A DNA stretch of 46,042 nucleotides from positions 1 to 46,042 of the forward strand of contig NZ_AZFS01000061.1 of NCBI RefSeq assembly GCF_001434395.1. Reading direction: 5' to 3'. A program made the translations under genes and the position numbers. The notes under the pieces were generated by a model that was not told the DNA's origin, did not search any database, and was given only the letters and a program-made list of their open reading frames with translations. This document shows positions 33,661 through 41,810 of this stretch, in pieces; position 1 is the stretch's first letter; the number at the start of each line of letters is the position of its first letter. This stretch comes from Levilactobacillus hammesii DSM 16381. GTDB taxonomy: Bacteria; Bacillota; Bacilli; Lactobacillales; Lactobacillaceae.

Positions 33661-34302
33661 CTAAATCCAGCTGGGTTGGTCGCCCTCAGTGCCGGCCTTG
33701 TCTAGCCCCACACTGGCGTTGCGATACGTCTCTGGCTGGGTAATGACCTTCAGGGCAAAGTCGGCCACGCTCTTGCGCGATACTTCGGTTCCCTTGAAGG
33801 CTTCACCTAACTGCGTTTCTTCATAATCAATCTCGTCATGATCCGTCAGCCAAGCGGGCCGAATCTCCGTGTAGGTCACGCCGGAGTCGGCTACCAATTG
33901 CGCCGTCTTCCGGAAACCTGGTAGAAAGGCCGCAATGGCTTGTTCGTTCCAATCGCCAAACTTTCCGGGCACCTCATGATGGGCCCCCAGCGCACTGATA
34001 TAAACCAGGCGTTGCTTGCCGGTCTGGTGCATCGCCGTCAAAACACTCTGCGTCTGTTCGGCGAGATCCGGACCGCCTAAGTTGGAATAGACGATGTCGG
34101 CGTCTGCCATGGCCTTAGCTACCGCTGCAGTATCCTTGATATCACCATCCACTAACGTCACACGATCATTCGTCGCGTACCGGTTCAACCGGCCAGCATC
34201 ACGCAAGAACAGCGTCAGCGTATCCGTTGTTTCTGCCAATAGGCGATCAGTTAACAATTGTGCCATTGCGCCGTGAGCACCTACAATCATTACTTGAGTC
34301 AT
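33661..34302 (-). CDS. NAD(P)H-binding oxidoreductase (NmrA/SDR-type), first gene of the operon
   Basis: A 213-residue Rossmann-fold protein of the atypical SDR class. The motif VMIVGAHGAMAQLL (residues 4-17) binds the dinucleotide, VDGDIKD lies at the second strand and VYISALG near residue 95. TEIRPAWLTD and the last helix are typical of the YwnB/YhfK-like group. Length is normal. The start is set at 34302 behind GGAGA; the frame is open to 34335. This is the promoter-proximal gene; upstream are an inverted repeat (34352-34379) and copy 2 of the bipartite motif (34384-34412). Function in redox stress is inferred only. Confidence 0.85.
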   Translation of the reverse strand: MTQVMIVGAHGAMAQLLTDRLLAETTDTLTLFLRDAGRLNRYATNDRVTLVDGDIKDTAAVAKAMADADIVYSNLGGPDLAEQTQSVLTAMHQTGKQRLVYISALGAHHEVPGKFGDWNEQAIAAFLPGFRKTAQLVADSGVTYTEIRPAWLTDHDEIDYEETQLGEAFKGTEVSRKSVADFALKVITQPETYRNASVGLDKAGTEGDQPSWI

Positions 34303-34351
34303 TTGCAAAATCTCCATTTCATTTGATTTAATCACTAAAGGTTACAAGCTC

Positions 34352-34379
34352 CAGTGTACCGGTCATGTTGCCTACACTG
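34352..34379. promoter_or_regulatory. Inverted repeat in the operon leader, operator candidate
   Basis: CAGTGTA and TACACTG are exact complements separated by 14 bases, located between the bipartite motif and the first gene of the operon. Size and place fit an operator for a dimeric regulator; MerR at 34496 or LysR at 35398 are nearby candidates. Confidence 0.45.
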
Positions 34380-34383
34380 ATTA

Positions 34384-34412
34384 CTAACGAAAAAAATCGG
34401 GTTTTAGTCTCA
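34384..34412 (-). promoter_or_regulatory. Bipartite motif, copy 2, upstream of the five-gene operon
   Basis: Read on the minus strand it is TGAGACT, 15 bases ending in a T tract, TCGTTAG. The start of the operon is 82 bases downstream. The spacing between TGAGAC and CGTTAG is 17 bases, as for a promoter, and the form resembles promoters of extracytoplasmic-function sigma factors. Same heptamers and gap at 5250 and 39033. Confidence 0.55.
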
Positions 34413-34495
34413 TACTATTTAGGCATATGGTCCTTAATGATGCCGCGTACACGCATAACTAAGACCCCTCATGCTCCCATAGGGCCTGACATCGC

Positions 34496-34870
34496 TTAGT
34501 TCGTTCCACTTCCCACCAATGGTCGTTCCGAATCCATCGCTAACGTGTCGATCTTAAGATCCAGGTGATTCAGGGAAGCTTGCAGACGGCCAATCTCCAG
34601 TCGTAGTTCCCGGGCGCGGTCCCGTAGGAGCTGTTGCCGCGCGGCAGTCGATTCAGCCTGGTTTTCCAGTCTGAGCAACTGCTTAATTTCGGCTAAGGTG
34701 ACGCCACAGTCGCGCAGGTCTAAGACTTCCCGCAGCTGATTGACGTCGGCCGCCGTGTAGTCGCGAATGCCACTGATGCGCGCCACGGGAGCAATCACAC
34801 CAATCTGCTCGTAGTAGCGTAGCGTCCAGGTACTGGTCTGTAGCTGTTTTGCCGCTTCATTGATCTTCAT
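34496..34870 (-). CDS. MerR-family transcriptional regulator
   Basis: A 124-residue protein. KINEAAKQLQTSTWTLRYYEQIGVIAP is the classical MerR helix-turn-helix and first wing, followed by RDYTAADVNQLREVLDLRDCGVTLAEIKQLL. A coiled-coil dimerisation helix occupies about residues 75-115. There is a single Cys near residue 55 and no C-terminal metal motif, so a small-molecule or redox signal is more likely than a metal. It follows the DUF2255 gene by 31 bases and precedes the five-gene operon, which makes it a candidate regulator of that operon. Confidence 0.9.
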   Translation of the reverse strand: MKINEAAKQLQTSTWTLRYYEQIGVIAPVARISGIRDYTAADVNQLREVLDLRDCGVTLAEIKQLLRLENQAESTAARQQLLRDRARELRLEIGRLQASLNHLDLKIDTLAMDSERPLVGSGTN

Positions 34871-34901
34871 CCTGAATCTCTCCTCTCACGCTTGCGTGAT
34901 T

Positions 34902-35279
34902 CTAATCCGCCGGCATAATCTCAACGGTGGCCGATTGGGGTCCGGCCTGCAACATCGGCAACAGGTAGGCGCTCCCAGCGTATTTCTGCCGGTAGGCCGC
35001 ATCAACGCGTGCCGTGATGCCCGGCTGTTGGGTAACCGGCGTAAAGGTCACCCGGAAATTTTTTCCTGCCAAATGAATCCAGCCGCCCCCCTGTTCAATC
35101 GCGGCTCGATACCACGAGGACTGTTGCCCATTCCAGGCCCGAGCGTACAGGTGATCGGCAACGACGACCGACCAAATCCAAGTCGGTGTGCCGCAAGTTT
35201 GACCATCGCCATAGAAGGGGGATACCCGCAAATCATCAGCCGTCGCAAACTGGGCCAGTCGCTGCGTCGTCCATTGCAT
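34902..35279 (-). CDS. DUF2255 family protein
   Basis: A 125-residue protein of a small family of unknown function seen beside MerR and oxidoreductase genes. Characteristic parts are ADDLRVSPFYGDG, TPTWIWSVVVADHLYARAWNG, SSWYRAAIEQGGGWI and YRQKYAG. It looks like a compact beta-barrel (FMN-binding split-barrel-like) without a recognisable catalytic residue. It is transcribed with merR (31-base gap) and is divergent from the LysR gene; 118 bases between the starts hold both promoters. GGAGC is the probable ribosome site. Confidence 0.75.
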   Translation of the reverse strand: MQWTTQRLAQFATADDLRVSPFYGDGQTCGTPTWIWSVVVADHLYARAWNGQQSSWYRAAIEQGGGWIHLAGKNFRVTFTPVTQQPGITARVDAAYRQKYAGSAYLLPMLQAGPQSATVEIMPAD

Positions 35280-35397
35280 GACGCGATCAGCTCCTTTCGT
35301 TTCTTTGTATAGTCCTATCTTATGGCTTGACTTTTCATATGTCTAATGCTTAGATTAAATCAAAATCTATACAAATTAGTTATAGGAGATGTCGGCT

Positions 35398-36279
35398 ATG
35401 GAATTACGTGTGCTCCGTTACTTCTTAATGATCGTTCAGGAAAAAAATATTAGTAAGGCCTCGGCGCGCCTCCACGTGTCACAACCCACGGTATCACGCC
35501 AGCTCAAGGAACTCGAGGACGAGCTCGGAACCACCCTCTTTGAACGGGGCAACCGTACCATTCAGCTCACCCCGGATGGGGCGTACTTCGCTAACCAGGC
35601 CCGCCAAATCCTGTCTTTGACGGATAAGACGCTCGCCAATATTCATCAGGAAAAAGACATTAGTGGGTCCGTCTACGTGGGGAGTGCCGAAGCCCGCAGT
35701 ATGCTGACCGTGGCCCAGGCCCTCGGCCAGCTCAATCGACGTCACCCTCACATCCAGGTCAACCTCGTCAGCACCGATGCTTCGGATGTGCACCAGCACT
35801 TGGTCTCCGGCGTTTTCGACTTCGGGGTAGTCATGCAACCGATCGATAAGTCCGACTACGACTTCATCCGTCTCCCGGGCGAAAGTCGTTGGGGCTTATT
35901 GGTTCAAAATAGCTCCCCCTTGGCGCAACAGGCGACCGTCAGTCTCAAAGATGTCGCCAACTCTCTCCTGATTTTGCCCCAACAGGGAGGAAGTGCCCGG
36001 ATTCATGATCTCTTTGGCCTCACGCAGGCCGACTTAAACGTGGTCGCCACCTACAACTTGCTTTATAACGCCTCACTGTTAGTTTCGGCCGGCGTGGGTA
36101 ATGCGTTGGGCCTCGACGGGATTATCAACACCAACCAATCCGACCTCACCTTCGTGCCACTGACCCCCCGGACCTCCTCAGGCTCGAGTTTCGTCTGGCT
36201 CAAGGGGCAACGGTTGTCGGCTGCCGCCCAGGCCTTGTTGACACAGGTCCAAGCCGAATTGGCCCCTACGGCAAATTAA
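35398..36279 (+). CDS. LysR-family transcriptional regulator
   Basis: A 293-residue regulator. Residues 1-60 are the LysR helix-turn-helix (MELRVLRYFLMIVQEKNISKASARLHVSQPTVSRQL), followed by the linker helix and the two-lobed periplasmic-binding-like effector domain (about 88-290). Start set at 35398 because GGAG lies nine bases before it; an ATG nine bases upstream overlaps the site. LysR regulators usually control the divergent gene, here DUF2255-merR. This pair may form a regulatory relay to the operon at 30388-34302 (inference). Confidence 0.9.
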   Translation: MELRVLRYFLMIVQEKNISKASARLHVSQPTVSRQLKELEDELGTTLFERGNRTIQLTPDGAYFANQARQILSLTDKTLANIHQEKDISGSVYVGSAEARSMLTVAQALGQLNRRHPHIQVNLVSTDASDVHQHLVSGVFDFGVVMQPIDKSDYDFIRLPGESRWGLLVQNSSPLAQQATVSLKDVANSLLILPQQGGSARIHDLFGLTQADLNVVATYNLLYNASLLVSAGVGNALGLDGIINTNQSDLTFVPLTPRTSSGSSFVWLKGQRLSAAAQALLTQVQAELAPTAN

Positions 36280-36339
36280 ACGGTGGGTCGACCGTTGAAA
36301 GCCGATCTGCCAACATTTCAGGAATAAGCGACTCGTACA

Positions 36340-36947
36340 TCACCCACGACCACTGCCCCCATCCGTTTCACTTTGGGGAGTCCCCTTCACGCGACGCAAG
36401 ATCTTAGCCGGGGTTCCGACCACTACCATATTGGCAGGCACATCCTTCGTCACGACGGCACCCGCCCCGACAATCGCATTTTCACCAACGGTTACCCCTG
36501 GGAGAATGGTCGCCCCCGCACCAACCCGGCATTCTTCTCGATGTGAATGGCCTTCGCCTGAACATCGCGACGGTGTGCGGGGCCTTCTAAATGGTTAACG
36601 GTCACCAACGTCGCCCGCGGCCCAATCAACGCCCCCTCACCCAGGTAAATGCCACCCAGATCAACAAACATCACATCCTGATTCACAAAAACGTGGTCGC
36701 TGATGAAAATGTGGGGACCAAAATCGCTGTGCACCGGCGCATTAACCTCCGCCGATTCGGGAACGCTGTACCCCACTACCTGGCTGAGGGTCACTCGCCG
36801 CTGTTCCGGGGTCTGATCGCGCTGATTAAATGTCTTCAAAAGTTCCTGTGTTCGCTGAACGGTCTGCGGGATTTCTTGATAGTCCTCACGCGTGACGTCG
36901 ATGGGTTGCCCGGCTAAGGCACGTTGAAAAATTGCTGGTTCTGTCAT
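36340..36947 (-). pseudogene. Sugar O-acetyltransferase with frameshift
   Basis: The reading frame from 36947 encodes a normal Maa/LacA-type acetyltransferase for about 139 residues ([42 protein letters not shown]), then shifts into an unrelated tail and stops. In the next frame the expected continuation follows at once ([20 protein letters not shown], then [22 protein letters not shown]), ending at 36340. One base, probably the T of the usual Trp codon, is missing near 36527-36528. The total of 608 bases is one short of 203 codons. It is either a recent pseudogene or a sequence error; the rest of the frame is undecayed. Confidence 0.85.
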
Positions 36948-37224
36948 CTAAAATCCGCCCTATTACTGCGTTAATGAGGATCAGTATAAAGTGAACTTTC
37001 AGGCATATCAAATACTTAAAGTAAATCATTAGATATACCTTCAAGACATAGTCATCATTAAAGAGGGTCTGGCCAATCCATTCTTGTCCAGATTAAAGAA
37101 CGACCTATTCTCACGACCACACCATTTCGCCCCCTATTTCTCGCGCTTTTACAGTGACAGCCATATCGGCTTATCGTTTTTAATGATAGAATTTAATCAA
37201 ATAAGTGATTTATGGGGTGGAGAA

Positions 37225-37920
37225 ATGGGCATGAAGAAAAGTTGGTTAGGGATCATCGGGATCGCAGCAGGATTGAGTTTCGGTTTGGGCTTGGTTGCCC
37301 AGGGACAGGCCGCCAGTAAACAAGGCAAAGTCATCGTTTACTACCGGTATAACGAATCGAATAAGCATCCCAAGCGGATGACCAATTACAGCGTTAAGAC
37401 GCTGCACGGCCGCATCGGCCAGCACTATACGACCAAAGCCAAGGACCTCCTGAACGGGGGCGGCGGCTGGGTGTTGCGTTACCATTCCGCCACCGCCTCT
37501 GGCAAGTTCAAGGCAAAGCCAATCAAGGTCTACTACGATTATCAGATTGATAGCGACAAGGATTACGAACACGCCGGTGGCGCCGACACCTACATTGACC
37601 GCACGGCGGATCACCGCTTAGTCATCTTCGATCAGAATCACAAGAACGGCGCGGATACCACACTACAACGGAATAACTACAAGAAGCCCGTCTACGCGGT
37701 CACCTACAGCACCCCCGACGACCACCAAATCACGCACAACTATCGCTTTGGCAAGACCTACGTCTACCGCGATCATGAGAAAGAGGTCTACACGTTGACC
37801 CTGAGCAAGAAGGGCGACGTCACCCTGCAGCAGGCATGGACCACTAAGAAAGGCAAGCACCACGTGGAGACGACCCGGGTTTCTGCTACGGGAAAGTACC
37901 TGTCTTATCACGTGAAGTAG
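37225..37920 (+). CDS. Secreted protein with MucBP-like N-terminal module
   Basis: A 231-residue exported protein. A signal peptide (MKKSWLGIIGIAAGLSFGLGLVAQGQA) ends near residue 30. Then comes KVIVYYRYNESN, GRIGQHYTTKAKDLLNGGGGWVLRYHSATASGKF, and KVYYDYQID, which resembles a short MucBP-type domain. The C-terminal half is tyrosine-, histidine- and lysine-rich with no anchor. The start is the ATG at 37225 behind GGTGGAG; the open frame runs further back to 37084 without such a site. A second ATG is six bases on. No function is known. The 36948-37224 gap is AT-rich with no other feature. Confidence 0.6.
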   Translation: MGMKKSWLGIIGIAAGLSFGLGLVAQGQAASKQGKVIVYYRYNESNKHPKRMTNYSVKTLHGRIGQHYTTKAKDLLNGGGGWVLRYHSATASGKFKAKPIKVYYDYQIDSDKDYEHAGGADTYIDRTADHRLVIFDQNHKNGADTTLQRNNYKKPVYAVTYSTPDDHQITHNYRFGKTYVYRDHEKEVYTLTLSKKGDVTLQQAWTTKKGKHHVETTRVSATGKYLSYHVK

Positions 37921-37985
37921 TCATGGTTGCGAAAAAAGTGGCGACACACAGAACCGCTGATTCTCACACTAACTAAGTCTATTCA

Positions 37986-38025
37986 AAAAAGTGGTGACCA
38001 CCTATGCTGGCGGTCACCACTTTTT
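37986..38025 (+). terminator. Bidirectional terminator
   Basis: AAAAAGTGGTGACC and GGTCACCACTTTTT are perfect 14-base complements with a 12-base loop. It lies between convergent genes at 37225 and 38090. Confidence 0.9.
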
Positions 38026-38089
38026 GTTTAACGTAAACTAGACCAATTCCATCGATTACTTACCAAATTTTGGTGTAATCAGCTCACAT

Positions 38090-38935
38090 TTAGTCACCCA
38101 CTGGATGCCAGCCGTTTGGATCCGACAAGCGGTCTAAGAAGGCCATGTCCTTGTCACTGATCTCAAAGTCGAGTTCAGTATTGGCCTGAACGTGCGCCAT
38201 CGACCGCCCCTTAGGGAGTGGGGCCACGCCCTTCTGCACGATGTACCGCAGGGCCAACTGTGGAATTGAGACGCCATAGTTGTCGGCGAGTCGTTCCAGT
38301 TCGGGACTATCCACCAAGCCACCGGTAGCCAATGGTGAGTAGGCCTGCACCGTGATCTGGTTGGCTTCCGCCGTCTTCACGATCGTTTCCTGCGTGTGAC
38401 CCACGTAGTACTGAATCTGGTCAACGGCGGGCTTCACCGTCAGGCCATCCCAAGTCAACAGGTTCTCCAAATCATGGGAGTTGAAGTTCGAGACCCCGAT
38501 TGACTTGGCGCGACCACTGTTATAGATGTCCTGCATGGCCCGCCAAACGTCGCGGTTTTCGGCATCGTGGTTAGACCCCATTTGCATCCAAGGCCACGGC
38601 GCATGAATGATATAAGAATCCACATAAGCCAAATCTAACGCTGCCAAACTGCTCTCAAAGTCCGCCATCGCCGCATCGTAGGACTTGGACTCGGCTGGCA
38701 ACTTGGTCTGCACGAAGACGTCCTCGCGCGCGACAGCGCTGTCGCGCAAGGCTTCGCCGACACTCTGTTCATTGTTGTAAGCCTTCGCCGTATCGATGAA
38801 CCGGTAGCCGGCCTTTAGCGCATTACTGACGGCATCGTAGGTTTCCTTACCGGGCCGCGTTTGCCAGGTTCCAAACCCAACCTTCGGCATCTTCAAACCA
38901 TTGTTTAAGTCAAACGTATCCGTAATTGTTGGCAT
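38090..38935 (-). CDS. Aldo/keto reductase (DkgA-like)
   Basis: A 281-residue AKR protein. Catalytic Asp, Tyr, Lys and His are in FIDTAKAYNNEQSVGEAL, VFVQTKL and SYIIHAPW; GVSNFNSHDLENLL and VAPLPKGRSMAHV complete the family pattern. It belongs to the 2,5-diketogluconate/glyoxal reductase branch, different from the YajO-like enzyme at 30388. GGAGG precedes the ATG. The upstream 39033-39061 carries copy 3 of the bipartite motif. Likely a broad-range reductase for small aldehydes or ketones. Single gene ended by the terminator 37986-38025 in the minus direction. Confidence 0.9.
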   Translation of the reverse strand: MPTITDTFDLNNGLKMPKVGFGTWQTRPGKETYDAVSNALKAGYRFIDTAKAYNNEQSVGEALRDSAVAREDVFVQTKLPAESKSYDAAMADFESSLAALDLAYVDSYIIHAPWPWMQMGSNHDAENRDVWRAMQDIYNSGRAKSIGVSNFNSHDLENLLTWDGLTVKPAVDQIQYYVGHTQETIVKTAEANQITVQAYSPLATGGLVDSPELERLADNYGVSIPQLALRYIVQKGVAPLPKGRSMAHVQANTELDFEISDKDMAFLDRLSDPNGWHPVGD

Positions 38936-39032
38936 CTTGAATCCTCCATCTTTTAAGTGATAAATTCATCTTAGCCCCTTAGACCTACACTAAGGCAAAT
39001 AAGTTGTTTCATTTTTTCTCCCGTTATTTATA

Positions 39033-39061
39033 CTAACGAAATTTTTTGCCAACCAGTCTCA
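39033..39061 (-). promoter_or_regulatory. Bipartite motif, copy 3, upstream of the aldo/keto reductase
   Basis: CTAACGA (39033-39039), 15 bases with a T tract, AGTCTCA (39055-39061). As in copy 2 it is oriented toward a minus-strand oxidoreductase, here with the gene start 98 bases downstream. Confidence 0.55.
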
Positions 39062-39156
39062 CTTAATTTTCAAATTCAGGAAAACTGGCCCGGCGCACGG
39101 CTAATGTTATTTAACGAATCCCAGCCGCCTTGACCGCTGAAAGTAGCGCCTAGACG

Positions 39157-39516
39157 TTAATCCGCTCCCCCATAAATAATCCAATAGACCCACTGATAAG
39201 GGATCGCGCCCACAAAGGCCAGCCACATACATAGCCCCACCACAAACGCCACCCCGTAGAGTGCCAGCAAAATCCACTGGCGAAGTGGCAGGTGACGCCA
39301 ACCGACCCGGTAGCCGTGAATACCGTAGGCTAGAACGCCAATGAGGCCCACAAGTCCTAGGATTAATAACCCGATTAAGACCAGCACGTCCGGATGCATG
39401 GGATCGTTTTGGGCCATCAACACGTACCCGTCGATCATCATGGCCACTGGAAAGCCGAGGGTCACAACCGCGACCACACCGGCAATCCACGGCCGTAGCT
39501 TGGTCAATGTCTGCAT
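39157..39516 (-). CDS. Four-helix membrane protein of unknown function
   Basis: A 119-residue protein with four predicted membrane helices (about 9-32, 44-66, 79-100 and 103-117) and a basic loop between the second and third (GYRVGWRHLPLRQW). GGGGGAG precedes the ATG by seven bases, which favours this frame over an overlapping longer one on the same strand. I do not recognise a family; it resembles many small DUF membrane proteins of lactobacilli. Single gene. Confidence 0.6.
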   Translation of the reverse strand: MQTLTKLRPWIAGVVAVVTLGFPVAMMIDGYVLMAQNDPMHPDVLVLIGLLILGLVGLIGVLAYGIHGYRVGWRHLPLRQWILLALYGVAFVVGLCMWLAFVGAIPYQWVYWIIYGGAD

Positions 39517-39606
39517 ATTCCTCTCCCCCTTAAGCTTAGCATGTACTTTTTAGTTTCGATCGTCAACGAAAATGGGAACGCCTCAACCGCCGCATCTCGG
39601 AGAAAT

Positions 39607-39636
39607 TAAAAGAGCCTGGGGATCATCCCAGGCTCT
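39607..39636 (-). terminator. Terminator of the 39667 gene
   Basis: AGAGCCTGGG, loop GATCAT, CCCAGGCTCT form a perfect ten-pair stem; on the minus strand TTTTAATTT follows. Confidence 0.9.
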
Positions 39637-39666
39637 CCGTTTGACGATTTTAAAAATCAAGCACGC

Positions 39667-39918
39667 CTATTTTTCCCAACCACAAAGCTTGTAGTGATGG
39701 CCCTTAGCCCACTTCAAGGTAACATGCTTCAGCTTGCCAGCGTGGCTAAGTCCCCGGCAGTCTTTACCATAGTGATACTTCTTGCCGTGGTGTGGCGCAA
39801 TCCAAACCTTAGTGCTTTTGGCTTCCGCCGTGACCGTCTGCACAGCCAGCGGCTCCGCTACGCCACCCAGCGTGAAGGTGACGGCAATCAATAAGGCCGC
39901 TTTTCGTAATACTTTCAT
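39667..39918 (-). CDS. Small secreted protein with Cys/His-containing repeat domain
   Basis: An 83-residue protein with a signal peptide (about 1-32). The mature part of about 50 residues, VWIAPHHGKKYHYGKDCRGLSHAG and LKWAKGHHYKLCGWEK, is a stand-alone copy of a module often found at the C-terminus of secreted nucleases and other surface proteins: K-Y-H, a first Cys, conserved L, and a second Cys near the end. In many relatives the end is CKVC; here only one Cys remains at that end. The domain probably binds zinc or is disulfide-bonded. Function unknown. GGAGG precedes the start. Confidence 0.65.
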   Translation of the reverse strand: MKVLRKAALLIAVTFTLGGVAEPLAVQTVTAEAKSTKVWIAPHHGKKYHYGKDCRGLSHAGKLKHVTLKWAKGHHYKLCGWEK

Positions 39919-40000
39919 GAGTGTCCTCCCGAAATAATTATGTAGATATCGTTTTACTTGTTAATTATATCGAGAGAGCATCATAATCGCAATCTAAACT

Positions 40001-41653
40001 TTAATCCGAAATCAAATCTTGCGGCCGCACTGCCCGATAGAGCGCAAACGCCCCATCCAGGTTGACCACGTTAAACCCATGTTGGCGCAGCAGGCGCTCT
40101 GCAATATAACTACGTTGGCCGCTGAAGCAGCTAACCACATAGGGCTGATTCACATCCAATTCGGCGAGCCGATCCCGGAGTTGATTCAAGGGAATATTCA
40201 CGCTATTTTCAAAGCGACCCGCCGTCAGTTCATCGGGGTCGCGCACGTCCAACAGCTGGCGTCCCGCGGCTAGAGCAGCTGGTAATTCGTGCCACTGAAT
40301 GGATTTGCTCAATCCCTCCGCCAAATTCATAGCGGCATACCCCAGCATGTTGACCGGGTCCTTGGCCGAACCAAACGGTGGCGCATAGGTCAGTTCTAAT
40401 TCCGGTAAATCCGCAATCGTCAGGCCACCCTTAATGGCCGTCGCCAAAATATCAATGCGCTTATCCACGCCTTGTTCGCCGACCCCTTGGGCCCCATAGA
40501 TCTGGCCCGAGTCTGGATTAAAAACAAGTTTCAACGTCATGGGCGTGCCGCCGGGAAAATAACCAGCGTGGCTCCCACCCCGAACGTGAACAACGCGGTA
40601 TGGCAGGCCCAATTGACTGGCCTGAAATTCACTAAAACCGGTTGCTGCAGCCGCCAGCTGAAAGACGCGGACGATCGCCGTTCCCAGGCTACCCCGGTTC
40701 GGATGCTGCAGGCCGGCCAAATTATCGGCCACCTGCCGTCCCTGGCGGTTAGCGGGCGACGCCAACGGAATCAGAGCCGGCTGCCCCGTCAGCTGTTGTT
40801 TCACCACAATGGCATCCCCCACCGCATAAATATCGGGATCACTGGTCTGGTAGTGTTCATCAACCACAATTCCGGCGTGCAGGCCCAATTTCAATCCGGC
40901 CGCTTGGGCTAACTGACTGGCCGGACGCACCCCGACAGCCATAATTGTGAGATCGGTCTGTAGGCGCGTGCCATCCGTTAAAATAGCAGTCTGACCGTTC
41001 AACGCCAAGCTGGCCAGGGCTTGTCCCGTGATCACGTCAACGCCATTACGCTTTAACTCAGCACGGACGAACGCCGCCATTTCGGTATCCAACGGGGGTA
41101 ACACGTGGGGGGCTTGTTCAACGACCGTCACCGCCAAGCCACTCAGCTTAAGATTTTCAGCAACCTCTAGGCCGATAAAGCCACCACCAACGACCAGCAC
41201 GCGGCGCACGGCCTTGGTCTGAATACCAGCCATGATGCGATTGAGATCCGGAATGTTGCGGAGCGCGTAAATATTATCGGCAGCCGCCACTCCCGGAAGA
41301 TCAGGCATGATTGGTTCAGCACCGGGCGACAGAATGAGTTTATCGTAGGACTCGTGAACCTGCTGGCCGGCGTGGCGGACCACCACCTCGTGTTCCGCTG
41401 GTAAGATCTGTAACACCTCATGATTCGGTCGCACGTCGAGATTGAACCGTTGCCGCAACTTCTCCGGGGTCTGCACAACCAATTGCGATTGATCGCTAAT
41501 CTCACCTGAAATGTAATAGGGCAACCCACAGTTAGCAAACGACACATAGGGTCCCTTCTCAAATACGACAATCTCAGCGTGTTCATCCAACCGCCGAAGC
41601 CGTGTTGCGGCCGACATCCCGCCAGCCACGCCACCAATAATGACGACTTTCAT
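40001..41653 (-). CDS. CoA-disulfide reductase with rhodanese domain
   Basis: A 550-residue flavoprotein of the disulfide oxidoreductase/NADH oxidase class. GGVAGGMSAATRLRRL binds FAD, Cys42 in SFANCGLPYY is the redox residue, and GGGFIGLEVAENL binds NAD(P)H. The C-terminal 95 residues are a rhodanese domain (LLDVRDPDELTAGRF, then CFSGQRS with the active Cys near 508). This CoADR-rhodanese fusion reduces CoA disulfide or persulfides and handles sulfane sulfur. The start is the ATG after AAAGGATG; a TTG two codons earlier is less likely. A near-cre lies upstream at 41730-41743. Single gene. Confidence 0.9.
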   Translation of the reverse strand: MKVVIIGGVAGGMSAATRLRRLDEHAEIVVFEKGPYVSFANCGLPYYISGEISDQSQLVVQTPEKLRQRFNLDVRPNHEVLQILPAEHEVVVRHAGQQVHESYDKLILSPGAEPIMPDLPGVAAADNIYALRNIPDLNRIMAGIQTKAVRRVLVVGGGFIGLEVAENLKLSGLAVTVVEQAPHVLPPLDTEMAAFVRAELKRNGVDVITGQALASLALNGQTAILTDGTRLQTDLTIMAVGVRPASQLAQAAGLKLGLHAGIVVDEHYQTSDPDIYAVGDAIVVKQQLTGQPALIPLASPANRQGRQVADNLAGLQHPNRGSLGTAIVRVFQLAAAATGFSEFQASQLGLPYRVVHVRGGSHAGYFPGGTPMTLKLVFNPDSGQIYGAQGVGEQGVDKRIDILATAIKGGLTIADLPELELTYAPPFGSAKDPVNMLGYAAMNLAEGLSKSIQWHELPAALAAGRQLLDVRDPDELTAGRFENSVNIPLNQLRDRLAELDVNQPYVVSCFSGQRSYIAERLLRQHGFNVVNLDGAFALYRAVRPQDLISD

Positions 41654-41729
41654 CCGCAAAACATCCTTTCCCGTTTATCCGCTTCTCTGCGCCCAGTATA
41701 CCGAAATATCGCGAATTTACAAGAGTTTT

Positions 41730-41743
41730 TGAAACCGTTTTCC
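41730..41743. promoter_or_regulatory. Possible cre site upstream of the CoA-disulfide reductase gene
   Basis: TGAAACCGTTTTCC matches the catabolite-response pattern at all fixed positions except the last. It lies about 77 bases before the start. Confidence 0.35.
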
Positions 41744-41810
41744 GTTGCACCACGTCACCTTTCCGCCTACAATTAGATTATTACCTACTCACGATTAGAG
41801 TATCTGCCAT

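Noticed and set aside
39107-39490. An alternative 127-residue frame overlapping the membrane protein at 39157-39516
   Set aside because: It has no ribosome site and a composition rich in Arg, Gly and Cys; the overlapping frame has GGGGGAG and four clean membrane helices.
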